From assembly GCA_913063255.1 (NCBI GenBank), contig CAJXYJ010000010.1, positions 1 through 38,872 on the forward strand: a stretch of 38,872 bases of DNA, given 5' to 3'. This document shows, in pieces, positions 1 to 7,332 of the stretch. The stretch comes from an uncultured Flavobacteriales bacterium. Lineage in GTDB: Bacteria > Bacteroidota > Bacteroidia > Flavobacteriales > Flavobacteriaceae. The position numbers and the translations under genes are program-made. The first letter of the stretch is position 1. Every line of letters begins with the position of its first letter. The notes beneath the pieces were generated by a model. The model was not told where the DNA came from. It saw only the letters and a program-made list of their open reading frames with translations, and did no database searches.

Positions 1-138
1 GGAAAAAAAATGGCTTTATGGAACTCTTCGGGATATTTAGAAGTTGCCATATACAAAAGCAATCCAAGTACCGTAGGTAGCGCATCCACTTTGTTTGGAC
101 TTAAATACAGAGATACTATAAGTGTTAATTTTAATTGA
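1..138 (+). CDS. SAM hydroxide adenosyltransferase (DUF62 family), C-terminal end only
   Basis: Frame 1 is open from the window edge to TGA and encodes about 45 residues ending RDTISVNFN. The segment LWNSSGYLEVAIYKSN followed by GSASTLFGLKYRDT resembles the C-terminal barrel of S-adenosyl-L-methionine hydroxide adenosyltransferases, which hydrolyse SAM to adenosine and methionine. The N-terminal catalytic domain lies outside the window, so the assignment rests on this tail only. The gene is 12 nt upstream of the next gene on the same strand, so the two are probably cotranscribed. Confidence 0.6.
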   Translation, partial: GKKMALWNSSGYLEVAIYKSNPSTVGSASTLFGLKYRDTISVNFN

Positions 139-150
139 CCCAAAATTTAT

Positions 151-447
151 ATGTTTACAAGAATCGTGAAAATGGAATTCGAAAAAAAAAATATATCCGG
201 TTTTCTTTCCAATTTTGAGAAAGTAAAGGAAAAAATACGATCTTTTCCGGGCTGTACCTTTTTAGAATTGTATCAGGATAAAAAGGACAGTAGCATATTT
301 TTCACTTATAGCAAATGGGAAAATGAAAGCGATCTTGAAAATTATCGGAATAGCGAATTATTTAAAAATGTTTGGGCAACAACAAAACCAATGTTTCGTT
401 CTAAAGCACAAGCATGGAGTGTGGACACTTTGCATCATTTAGGATAA
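151..447 (+). CDS. Small ABM-domain protein, putative quinol/antibiotic-type monooxygenase
   Basis: The 98-residue product is the length of a single antibiotic-biosynthesis-monooxygenase (ABM, dimeric ferredoxin-like) domain. Typical features are an early MFTRIVKMEF strand, a helix around residues 17-31, FPGCTFLELYQD near 32-43, a TYSKWENESDLENYRNSE strand-helix near 52-69, and a final helix with KPMF. Such proteins are cytoplasmic and act on quinol-like or haem-related substrates, but the substrate here cannot be read from sequence. ATG is the only sensible start, 12 nt after the preceding stop. It precedes gldF by 80 nt on the same strand and may share its transcript. Confidence 0.7.
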   Translation: MFTRIVKMEFEKKNISGFLSNFEKVKEKIRSFPGCTFLELYQDKKDSSIFFTYSKWENESDLENYRNSELFKNVWATTKPMFRSKAQAWSVDTLHHLG

Positions 448-527
448 CTAAGAAAAGTAAAGTGTGAGAAGTGAATCGTGACTTATTACTAGATTATATA
501 AAAACAAATAATGAATATTAAAATTAC

Positions 528-1244
528 ATGCTAGCCATACTAAAACGAGAAATAAATTCCTTTTTTTCAACAGCTGTTGGATATTTAGTTATCGCGATAT
601 TTTTAATTATTAATGGTGTGTTTCTTTGGGTTTTCAAAGGGAGTTATAACATTCTAGATAATGGCTTTGCAGATTTAAATTCTTTTTTCGAATTGGCTCC
701 TAGAGTACTATTATACCTTATTCCGGCCGTAACCATGAGGGCATTTAGTGATGAAAAGAAAATGGGAACCCTAGAATTATTAGTCACAAAACCCATTTCC
801 TTAAAAAACATTGTCTTAGGAAAATATCTAGGTTCGGTCCTTCTCATCTGTATAGCGTTAGTTCCTACATTGCTATATTTATTAACTATATCTAAGCTTG
901 GCAATCCTTCAGAAAATTGGGATTTTGGAAGTACCCTAGGTTCCTATATCGGTTTGTTATTTTTAGTTTTTGCCTATACTTCAATTGGTATTTTTGCTTC
1001 CACATTTTCAAAAAATCAGATTGTAGCCTTTATCATCGCTGTATTTTTATCATTTATTATGTATTATGGATTTGAAGGTCTAGCTTCTCTTTCCAATTCC
1101 TTATCAATATTAGATCCTTTAGGAATGAAAGCTCATTTTAAGAGTATAGCAAGAGGAGTTTTGGATACTAGAGACCTTATTTATTTTGTTAGTATTTCTG
1201 TATTTTTTATCTCACTCACCATTTTTAAACTAGGAAGGGAATAA
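528..1244 (+). CDS. gldF: Gliding motility ABC transporter permease GldF
   Basis: The 238-residue protein has about six membrane segments (roughly residues 13-37, 57-72, 93-125, 134-160, 165-187 and 215-236). After the second it carries DEKKMGTLELLVTKPIS, the loop typical of ABC-2 permeases of the GldF type. In Flavobacterium johnsoniae, GldF pairs with GldG and the unlinked ATPase GldA in an inner-membrane ABC transporter required for gliding in that species; the cargo is not known. Length matches the family. Its TAA overlaps the ATG of gldG by one base (TAATG), so the two are translationally coupled. No gldA is seen in the window. Confidence 0.93.
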   Translation: MLAILKREINSFFSTAVGYLVIAIFLIINGVFLWVFKGSYNILDNGFADLNSFFELAPRVLLYLIPAVTMRAFSDEKKMGTLELLVTKPISLKNIVLGKYLGSVLLICIALVPTLLYLLTISKLGNPSENWDFGSTLGSYIGLLFLVFAYTSIGIFASTFSKNQIVAFIIAVFLSFIMYYGFEGLASLSNSLSILDPLGMKAHFKSIARGVLDTRDLIYFVSISVFFISLTIFKLGRE

Positions 1245-2926
1245 TGGCAGCTATAAAACAACAACCCAAAAAACTACTCTTTGTTATCCTCGGAATTATA
1301 ATCTTAAATATCCTAGGGAATTATTTCTATAAACGTTTTGATTTAACACAAGACAATCGCTTTACCCTTTCAACTGCTGCAAAAAGCACTATAGCAACTC
1401 TTGAAACTCCAATTTTTATTGAAGTGTTTTTAGAAGGTGATTTCCCTTCAGAATTTAAGAGATTGCAAGCGGAAACAAAACACCTTTTAGAAGAGTTTGA
1501 AGCTTTTAACCCCAATATTAAATATCAATTTATAAACCCTTCAGATACAGAAGGAGATGCCGAAGCTTTGTTTAAATTTGGAGCAAAACCAGCACAGGTA
1601 GAAGTTAAAGAAAATGGGAAGGTCAGTACCCAACAAATTTTTCCTTGGGCAATTGCGACCTACAACGGTAGACCCATTAAGATTCCTTTGCTTAAAAATC
1701 AGTTGGGAATTACTTCCGAAGAACGAGTTCAAAATTCCATTCAAAATTTAGAATATGCTTTTGCCGATGGATTTAACAAATTAGTACATCCTAAAAAACG
1801 GAAAGTAGCGGTTATTAAAGGAAATGGAGAGTTAGAAGATAAATATGTAGTTGACTTTTTCACTACCCTTCGCGACTATTATTATATCGCACCATTTACC
1901 CTAGATTCTGCAGCAATTTCTCCAGTAAAAACATTAGAGCAGATTAAGGAATTTGATTTAATTGTTATTGCAAATCCGACAGAAAGTTTTACCGAAAATG
2001 AAAAATACATATTGGACCAATACACTATGTCTGGTGGAAGTTCTTTATGGCTAATAGATGCGGTAGAATTGAAAAAAGACTCTGTAAGTGGCAACGATTT
2101 TGGTTTTGGAAAAGAATTAAATCTGACTGATTTCTTCTTTAAATATGGTATTAGAGTCAATCCGAATCTTGTAAAAGATATATACTCAGCTCCTATTTTA
2201 TTAGCTTCAGGATCTGAAAGAGAGTCGCAATACAATAGATACCCTTGGTTTTACAGCCCCCTATCCTCTAGTGCTAATAATCATCCTATTGTAACCAATA
2301 TTGAAGCTGTGAAGTTTGAATATGTCAGCAGTATAGATACACTTCCAAATTCACTTAAAAAAACAGTTTTATTAAGCTCCTCTCCTATTTCAAAAATTGT
2401 GGGAATGCCAGTCGAAATTGATATTTCTAAAGAGATTACTAAAAACCTTAAAATTGTAAATGAGGGGCCTTCAGAACAAGAATATAATGCAAGAGAAATT
2501 CCATTATCCATACTTCTAGAAGGTACTTTCCCTTCTGCGTATTCCAATAGAATAAAACCATTTAAAATAGCAAACGACCTCTCAAATAGTGAGCCTACAA
2601 AAATGGTTATTATAAGTGATGGAAGTATTATTGTAAATCAGTTTCAAGGCAATAGACCCTTAGAGCTTGGTTTTGACAAATGGACCAATGCTTTTTACGG
2701 CAACAAAGAATTTTTACTGAATACCGTTAATTATTTACTAGACGATTCTGGACTTATAAACATAAGAAGTAAAGAAATATCGGTTCCATTTTTAGATCCT
2801 CAAAAAGTGGCGGAACAACGTATCGTTTGGCAGCTTGTTAATATCTTGTTACCCTTAGTTTTATTGGCGGTATTCGGACTTGGATTTACCTACCTAAGAA
2901 AACAGAAATACACCAAGTTTTGTTAA
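1244..2926 (+). CDS. gldG: Gliding motility-associated ABC transporter subunit GldG
   Basis: The 560-residue protein has one N-terminal membrane helix (about residues 11-30), a large extracytoplasmic region, and one C-terminal helix (about 526-550, NILLPLVLLAVFGLGF) followed by a basic tail. This is the architecture of GldG and of the ABC_transp_aux family. RFDLTQDNRFTLS just after the first helix and SGGSSLWLIDAVE near residue 265 are characteristic. It is coupled by one-base overlap to gldF and is the partner subunit of that permease. No ATP-binding motif is present, as expected. The gene ends 119 nt before dnaN, without a convincing strong terminator in between. Confidence 0.93.
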   Translation: MAAIKQQPKKLLFVILGIIILNILGNYFYKRFDLTQDNRFTLSTAAKSTIATLETPIFIEVFLEGDFPSEFKRLQAETKHLLEEFEAFNPNIKYQFINPSDTEGDAEALFKFGAKPAQVEVKENGKVSTQQIFPWAIATYNGRPIKIPLLKNQLGITSEERVQNSIQNLEYAFADGFNKLVHPKKRKVAVIKGNGELEDKYVVDFFTTLRDYYYIAPFTLDSAAISPVKTLEQIKEFDLIVIANPTESFTENEKYILDQYTMSGGSSLWLIDAVELKKDSVSGNDFGFGKELNLTDFFFKYGIRVNPNLVKDIYSAPILLASGSERESQYNRYPWFYSPLSSSANNHPIVTNIEAVKFEYVSSIDTLPNSLKKTVLLSSSPISKIVGMPVEIDISKEITKNLKIVNEGPSEQEYNAREIPLSILLEGTFPSAYSNRIKPFKIANDLSNSEPTKMVIISDGSIIVNQFQGNRPLELGFDKWTNAFYGNKEFLLNTVNYLLDDSGLINIRSKEISVPFLDPQKVAEQRIVWQLVNILLPLVLLAVFGLGFTYLRKQKYTKFC

Positions 2927-2969
2927 TAAGTTTCTTTTACCTACAGAGGTATAAAAGTGCTTTTTGGAA

Positions 2970-2977
2970 TATATTTG
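2970..2977 (+). promoter_or_regulatory. Candidate -7 element for dnaN
   Basis: TATATTTG matches the Bacteroidetes -7 consensus TAnnTTTG exactly and lies 68 nt before the dnaN ATG, in the gap after gldG. No clear TTG is seen at the expected -33 spacing, so this is a half-supported promoter. Confidence 0.35.
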
Positions 2978-3045
2978 TAAATAACCATTGAAATTAAATT
3001 CATCAAAAAAGTTTTCTTTTTTGACCAATCAATAAAAGTATACTC

Positions 3046-4164
3046 ATGAAATTCATTGTATCCAGTTCATATTTATTAAAACAACTTCAAGTATTAGGAG
3101 GAATTATTAATAGCAATAATACCTTACCTATTTTGGATAATTTTTTATTCAATTTGGACGGAAATTCACTTCGAGTTTCTGCTTCAGATTTAGAAACTAC
3201 TATCTCTTCTAAGTTAGAAGTGGAAAGTAATGAAAAAGGATCTGTTTGTATCCCTGCTAGACTTTTATTAGATACATTAAAAACATTTCCAGAGCAACCT
3301 TTAACTTTTACTATTGAAGATAACAATACTATAGAAATTAGTTCTAATCACGGTAAATACGCTTTGGCGTATGCTAGTGGTGAAGAATTCCCTAGTGCTA
3401 TTGAATTAAAAGAACCCAATACTACAAAAATGCAAGGGGACATTTTAGCTTCTGCTATTTCTAAAACAATTTTTGCAGCTGGTAATGACGATTTAAGACC
3501 AGTAATGAGTGGAGTGTTTTTTCAATTTTCTACCGAAGGACTTACCTTTGTAGCTACAGATGCTCACAAATTAGTAAAGTATACTCGTGAAGATTTAAGC
3601 GCTTCACAGGATACGGAGTTTATTATGCCTAAAAAGCCATTAAACTTATTGAAGTCGATTTTAGCAGGTAGTGAAGAAGAGGTTACGATTGAGTACAATG
3701 AATCGAATGCAAAATTTATTTTTGATTCTACCGAAATGGTTTGCCGCCTTATCGATGGTAAATACCCTAACTACGAAGCGGTTATTCCAAAGGAAAATCC
3801 AAATAAATTAAGAATAGAACGAAATCAGTTTTTAAACTCTGTACGTCGTGTATCTATTTTTTCTAATAAAACCACACACCAAATTAGATTAAAGATCGCT
3901 GGAGCTGAGTTAAATGTATCAGCAGAAGATATCGACTATAGCAATAAGGCAGAAGAGCGTTTAACTTGTGATTATCAAGGAGACGATATGCAAATAGGCT
4001 TTAACTCACGTTTCTTAACCGAAATGATCAATAACCTAAATAGCGACGAAGTTTCTTTAGAAATGTCATTGCCAAATCGTGCGGGAATCTTAACCCCTGT
4101 AGATGGATTGGATGAAGGGGAAATAATTACTATGTTAGTGATGCCAGTGATGCTGAATAACTAA
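3046..4164 (+). CDS. dnaN: DNA polymerase III beta subunit (sliding clamp)
   Basis: The 372-residue protein begins MKFIVSSSYLLKQLQ and has the three repeated clamp domains (about 1-120, 125-245 and 250-372). DLETTISSKLEV near 43 and YPNYEAVIPKEN near 239 are conserved beta-clamp segments. It ends LVMPVMLNN, corresponding to the usual C-terminal 'MPM' strand. The dimeric ring tethers DNA polymerase and many repair proteins to DNA. Length and ends are normal and no frameshift is visible. The gene follows gldFG on the same strand and ends at a strong hairpin terminator. Confidence 0.97.
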   Translation: MKFIVSSSYLLKQLQVLGGIINSNNTLPILDNFLFNLDGNSLRVSASDLETTISSKLEVESNEKGSVCIPARLLLDTLKTFPEQPLTFTIEDNNTIEISSNHGKYALAYASGEEFPSAIELKEPNTTKMQGDILASAISKTIFAAGNDDLRPVMSGVFFQFSTEGLTFVATDAHKLVKYTREDLSASQDTEFIMPKKPLNLLKSILAGSEEEVTIEYNESNAKFIFDSTEMVCRLIDGKYPNYEAVIPKENPNKLRIERNQFLNSVRRVSIFSNKTTHQIRLKIAGAELNVSAEDIDYSNKAEERLTCDYQGDDMQIGFNSRFLTEMINNLNSDEVSLEMSLPNRAGILTPVDGLDEGEIITMLVMPVMLNN

Positions 4165-4200
4165 TAAAACAATACGTTTTCGATAATCCTATTGAAATGT

Positions 4201-4237
4201 AAAATGGCATTCTGAAAAAATCAGAATGCCATTTTTT
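4201..4237 (+). terminator. Bidirectional intrinsic terminator between dnaN and the DUF4870 gene
   Basis: A perfect 15-bp stem (AAAATGGCATTCTGA with TCAGAATGCCATTTT) closes a five-A loop, with T-rich flanks in both directions. It sits between the convergent ends of dnaN and the DUF4870 gene, so it can terminate both. Confidence 0.9.
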
Positions 4238-4238
4238 A

Positions 4239-4601
4239 TTAATTAATAAATCGTATCGTCATAAAATAACTTGGCGCTTCTCCATTATTGACTTTTATTG
4301 CATTTACGATTGGTAAAACAAAAGCTACAATTCCTATAAATATTAAAGCCAAAATACCAAGCCCCAATAATAAAATCGCTGGAATACTTAGTATACTCAA
4401 TAATAGAATCGTTAATTGAAAATTAACTATCGCCTTCCCATGTACATCCATACCTTGCACTTTATCCTTTTGTGTTAACCATATAATTAATGGTACCATT
4501 AGACCACCAAACCCAGTGATATATGTTAATAATTGAGAAAGGTGTGTTATTACTAATAATTGATTGTCACTTCGTAATTGGGATTGATTCATAACTTCCA
4601 T
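4239..4601 (-). CDS. DUF4870 (Tic20-like) small membrane protein
   Basis: The 120-residue protein has a short polar N-terminus, then about three hydrophobic segments (roughly residues 29-42, 63-80 and 82-104), separated by TQKDKVQGMDVHGKAIVNFQ. This Q-x(n)-H-G-K-A-x-N-F-Q pattern is the signature of DUF4870 proteins, distantly related to Tic20. Function is unknown; the family is common in Bacteroidota. Two ATG codons are possible, at the given start and nine bases downstream (MNQSQ); the choice barely changes the product. It ends at the shared terminator with dnaN and appears monocistronic. Confidence 0.85.
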   Translation of the reverse strand: MEVMNQSQLRSDNQLLVITHLSQLLTYITGFGGLMVPLIIWLTQKDKVQGMDVHGKAIVNFQLTILLLSILSIPAILLLGLGILALIFIGIVAFVLPIVNAIKVNNGEAPSYFMTIRFIN

Positions 4602-4725
4602 GTTCTTAGGGTATTTTAATGTTCTATATTATAAGTAAGGAATTTGGTGTAATTGTTACAATCATGGAGGGAGATAAATAGTTCCGTCTTTATGAACGAT
4701 TGATTAATCTCATAATAGTTTATTA

Positions 4726-4770
4726 TCATGAGATTGCTTCGTCGTTCGTTCCTCTCTTCTCGCAATGACA
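4726..4770 (+). repeat. Interspersed intergenic repeat, copy 1
   Basis: The unit reads TCATGAGATTGCTTCGTCGT, a variable middle, then CTCGCAATGACA. A second copy in the opposite orientation is at 21304-21341. Both copies share the outer 20 and 11 bases and differ in the middle. The pattern is that of a dispersed chromosomal repeat, and both copies lie outside genes. Confidence 0.7.
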
Positions 4771-4816
4771 AACTGTAACGAAAGTTAGTTTTATTATTAA
4801 ATCTATGATTCATGAG

Positions 4817-4836
4817 ATTCCTGCATATGCAGGAAT
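4817..4836. repeat. Perfect 20-bp palindrome upstream of mnmE
   Basis: ATTCCTGCATATGCAGGAAT reads the same on both strands. It ends 4 nt before the candidate -7 element of mnmE. It may be a second class of dispersed repeat or an operator; the sequence alone does not decide. Confidence 0.6.
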
Positions 4837-4840
4837 TATG

Positions 4841-4848
4841 TACTTTTG
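4841..4848 (+). promoter_or_regulatory. Candidate -7 element for mnmE
   Basis: TACTTTTG fits TAnnTTTG and ends only 5 nt before the mnmE ATG, implying a very short or absent 5' leader. No TTG is seen at the usual -33 spacing, since that position is occupied by the palindrome. Confidence 0.4.
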
Positions 4849-4853
4849 CGCTC

Positions 4854-6227
4854 ATGATACTTCAAGATACTATTGTTGCCTTAGCAACCCCCGCTGGAGC
4901 TGGTGCCATTGCGGTTATCCGACTTTCGGGAAGTGATGCCATAGACATTGCTTCAAAATTATTTGTTTCTATTTCTGGGAAAGATTTATTAAAACAGAAA
5001 TCACATACTGTTCATTTAGGGAATATCATGGATGGCGATAGAGTTATTGATGAAGTATTAGCTACTATTTTTAAAAACCCAAACTCCTATACAGGGGAAA
5101 ATGTAGTGGAATTTTCTTGCCACGGAAGTGAATATATCCAACAAGAAATTTTACAGCTAAGCCTTAGAAAAGGATGTAGAATGGCAGGTCCAGGAGAGTT
5201 TACACTCCAAGCTTTTTTAAATGGAAAAATGGATTTAATTCAGGCAGAAGCGGTTGCAGATCTAATTGCTAGTGACTCCAAAGCATCACATCAATTAGCA
5301 ATACAGCAAATGCGAGGTGGTTTTTCTTCTGAAATTAAAGTGTTGCGAGACGAGCTTCTAAATTTTGCATCGCTTATAGAATTAGAATTAGATTTTGCAG
5401 AAGAAGATGTAGAGTTTGCAAATCGAGAAGAATTCCAAAGACTTATCACAAAAATCACCAAACTTTTAAAACATTTGTTAGATTCCTTTGCTACAGGGAA
5501 TGTTTTAAAAAATGGAATCCCTGTTGCTATAATTGGAAGACCAAATTCGGGTAAGTCGACCTTGCTAAATGCCTTATTAAATGAAGAACGTGCTATTGTT
5601 AGTCATATAGCGGGTACTACTCGAGATACTATAGAAGACGAAATTACTATTGGCGGGGTGCGTTTCCGTTTTATAGATACTGCTGGATTAAGAGATACTA
5701 CAGATGAAATTGAAAAGATTGGCGTTGAGCGAGCTTTAGAAAAGTTAAAGAAATCGGCAATTTATATCTATCTCTTCGATATCAATGAGATGAGTATCTC
5801 AGAACTTCAAAAGGAATTACAAAAATTAGAAAGTACTGCACAACCCATTATTGTGGCAAACAAAACCGATAAAGCTACCAAAGAATTATTGCAGTCTTTT
5901 AAAAATTCTGAAAGAGACCTTCTATTTATTTCAGCAAAAGACAAAGGAAATATAGAAATATTATCTGAAACCTTATTACATCATGCTGGAGCCGACCAAT
6001 TAAACAACAATCAATTAATTGTTACGAATACAAGACATTACGATACTTTATATAAAGCCCTTGGTGAAATAATAAAAGTGCAAGAAGGAATTGATATTCA
6101 TTTATCTGGCGACTTATTAGCCATAGATTTACGACAAGCATTATATTATTTAGGGGAAATTACAGGGCAAGTAAGCAATGATGATTTGTTGGGTAATATT
6201 TTTGCTAATTTTTGTATTGGAAAGTAA
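4854..6227 (+). CDS. mnmE: tRNA uridine-5-carboxymethylaminomethyl modification GTPase MnmE
   Basis: MnmE acts with MnmG to install (carboxymethyl)aminomethyl groups on the wobble uridine of certain tRNAs. The 457-residue protein starts MILQDTIVALATPAGAGAI, the conserved N-terminus of the formyl-THF-binding domain. The GTPase inserted in the helical domain shows G1 GRPNSGKST (about 226-234), G2 GTTRDT, G3 DTAGLRDT (about 273-280) and G4 NKTD (about 335). The protein ends in CIGK, the catalytic C-terminal motif. A start 42 nt upstream is also open, but it would add 14 non-conserved residues translated from a palindromic repeat and the promoter, so this ATG was chosen. The minus-strand crp-type gene converges on it. 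Confidence 0.96.
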   Translation: MILQDTIVALATPAGAGAIAVIRLSGSDAIDIASKLFVSISGKDLLKQKSHTVHLGNIMDGDRVIDEVLATIFKNPNSYTGENVVEFSCHGSEYIQQEILQLSLRKGCRMAGPGEFTLQAFLNGKMDLIQAEAVADLIASDSKASHQLAIQQMRGGFSSEIKVLRDELLNFASLIELELDFAEEDVEFANREEFQRLITKITKLLKHLLDSFATGNVLKNGIPVAIIGRPNSGKSTLLNALLNEERAIVSHIAGTTRDTIEDEITIGGVRFRFIDTAGLRDTTDEIEKIGVERALEKLKKSAIYIYLFDINEMSISELQKELQKLESTAQPIIVANKTDKATKELLQSFKNSERDLLFISAKDKGNIEILSETLLHHAGADQLNNNQLIVTNTRHYDTLYKALGEIIKVQEGIDIHLSGDLLAIDLRQALYYLGEITGQVSNDDLLGNIFANFCIGK

Positions 6228-6283
6228 ATGAGACATCACACTTTTTTGTGGTTAGTCGAATTTATTCCGTACGACTGAAAGGA

Positions 6284-6300
6284 GGTTTAGAGTCTAAACC
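6284..6300. repeat. Short inverted repeat after mnmE
   Basis: GGTTTAGA-G-TCTAAACC is a perfect 8-bp-arm symmetric site in the 147-nt gap between the convergent mnmE and crp-type genes. It lacks a T-run and has almost no loop, so it is a poor terminator. Its role is unknown. Confidence 0.4.
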
Positions 6301-6374
6301 ATGAATGTGTTTTTCTCAAAAAAAAATATAAATTAAAATTTAATAATTTTGATGTAGAAGTTTGGATAGAAATA

Positions 6375-7097
6375 TTATCGATCAAAAACACTAATCTCTT
6401 TCAAAACTTCCAAGTTATTTATCTTTATTTTTCTATGGCTGACTTCAACTAATTTATCTTTATTAAAGGAAGAAAGAACTCTAATGGCATTTGCAGTAGT
6501 CATATTGGCAAGTCCTGCCAACTCTGATCGTTTTAATAAAACGTTCAGAAACCCATTACTTGGGTTTGTTCCGTAAATATTATAAATTAAAATCAACGCT
6601 TCAGCAAGACGAGCCCTGATATGTTTTTGTGTAATGTTGACTAAACTGCTATCTTTTTCAATTAGGCTAAGTGCTAAAGATTGTATGATCTTAAAAGCTA
6701 ATTTTTTATTAATTTCTATTACTTTAAAAAAATCTTTTTTATTAATAATACAAATATTAGTTTCCTCCAAAGCAATAGAGGATGATAAACAAGAATTCCC
6801 AACCATTAAAGCACGAAAGCCAATAAAATCTACTGATTGCTTTAGTCCCACAATTTGTTCAGTACCATTTAATCTCCTTCTAACTATTTTTACCTTTCCC
6901 TTATTCAAACAAATAAGACCTAATGGCTTGGTACCATCTTTACAAATAATTTCCCCGGGATTATAAGAAACGGAATACCTGTTCTTGTTAAGAATTTTCA
7001 ATTCTCTAGCACTTAAATCGCTTAAAAGAGAATTTTTTCTCTTTGTGCAACCCAAACAGGAATTTTTACTATCATCGGTTAAATTACTGAAAGACAC
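6375..7097 (-). CDS. Crp/Fnr-family transcriptional regulator
   Basis: The 240-residue protein has a cyclic-nucleotide-binding-type beta-roll at about residues 35-140 (SYNPGEIICKDG near 44, then LNKGKVKIVRR), a long dimerisation helix, and a C-terminal Crp-type winged helix (LKRSELAGLANMTTANAIRVLSSF, about 187-210). The N-terminus contains CLGC (Cys14 and Cys17), but a full FNR iron-sulphur cysteine set is not obvious. The start is GTG; no upstream ATG fits. It is divergent from the secreted hydrolase gene across 235 nt that hold a striking inverted repeat, so it may control that gene or itself. The ligand is unknown. Confidence 0.88.
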   Translation of the reverse strand: MSFSNLTDDSKNSCLGCTKRKNSLLSDLSARELKILNKNRYSVSYNPGEIICKDGTKPLGLICLNKGKVKIVRRRLNGTEQIVGLKQSVDFIGFRALMVGNSCLSSSIALEETNICIINKKDFFKVIEINKKLAFKIIQSLALSLIEKDSSLVNITQKHIRARLAEALILIYNIYGTNPSNGFLNVLLKRSELAGLANMTTANAIRVLSSFNKDKLVEVSHRKIKINNLEVLKEISVFDR

Positions 7098-7200
7098 CCT
7101 AATAGTTTTTAATTAAACTCAATAAAGTTCAATTAAATATACGAAAAACAAACTAAAATTCCTTGTTCAAGATTTAGAAATTAAAAACATCAATTTTAAA

Positions 7201-7236
7201 GTATGTTGTTAAACATACTTTTCGATGTTTAACAAC
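7201..7236. promoter_or_regulatory. Inverted repeat, candidate operator between divergent genes
   Basis: GTTGTTAAACAT (7205-7216) and ATGTTTAACAAC (7225-7236) are perfect 12-bp arms with an 8-nt spacer. An overlapping alternative pairing, GTATGTT with AACATAC, occupies 7201-7218. The site lies between the Crp/Fnr-type gene and the secreted hydrolase gene. A weak -7-like TAACTTTA at 7261-7268 lies downstream. Binding by the adjacent regulator is an inference. Confidence 0.5.
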
Positions 7237-7332
7237 CTGTTTTATTATTGAATAAATAAATAACTTTAAAGGTTGTCCCTCAAGCAATTAATATTCAACT
7301 CATTTATATTTTAAACATTAAATATTTTAATT

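Noticed and set aside
2936-2956. Terminator between gldG and dnaN (TTTTACCT...AGGTATAAAA)
   Set aside because: The stem is short, A/T-rich, has a two-base bulge, and the T-run after it is displaced.
3046-4164. Chromosome origin suggested by dnaN
   Set aside because: No dnaA gene, DnaA-box cluster or AT-rich unwinding region beside it was seen; in Bacteroidota dnaN is often away from oriC.
4812-4853. Longer N-terminus for MnmE from an upstream ATG
   Set aside because: It would translate the palindrome and the -7 element; conserved MnmE proteins start at the ILQDTIVALATPAG segment.
4616-4855. Minus-strand reading frame of 79 codons upstream of mnmE
   Set aside because: It runs through the dispersed repeat and palindrome, has no recognisable domain, and overlaps the mnmE promoter and start.
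6284-6300. Terminator for mnmE
   Set aside because: The inverted repeat has a one-base centre and no following T-run, so it is not a convincing intrinsic terminator.
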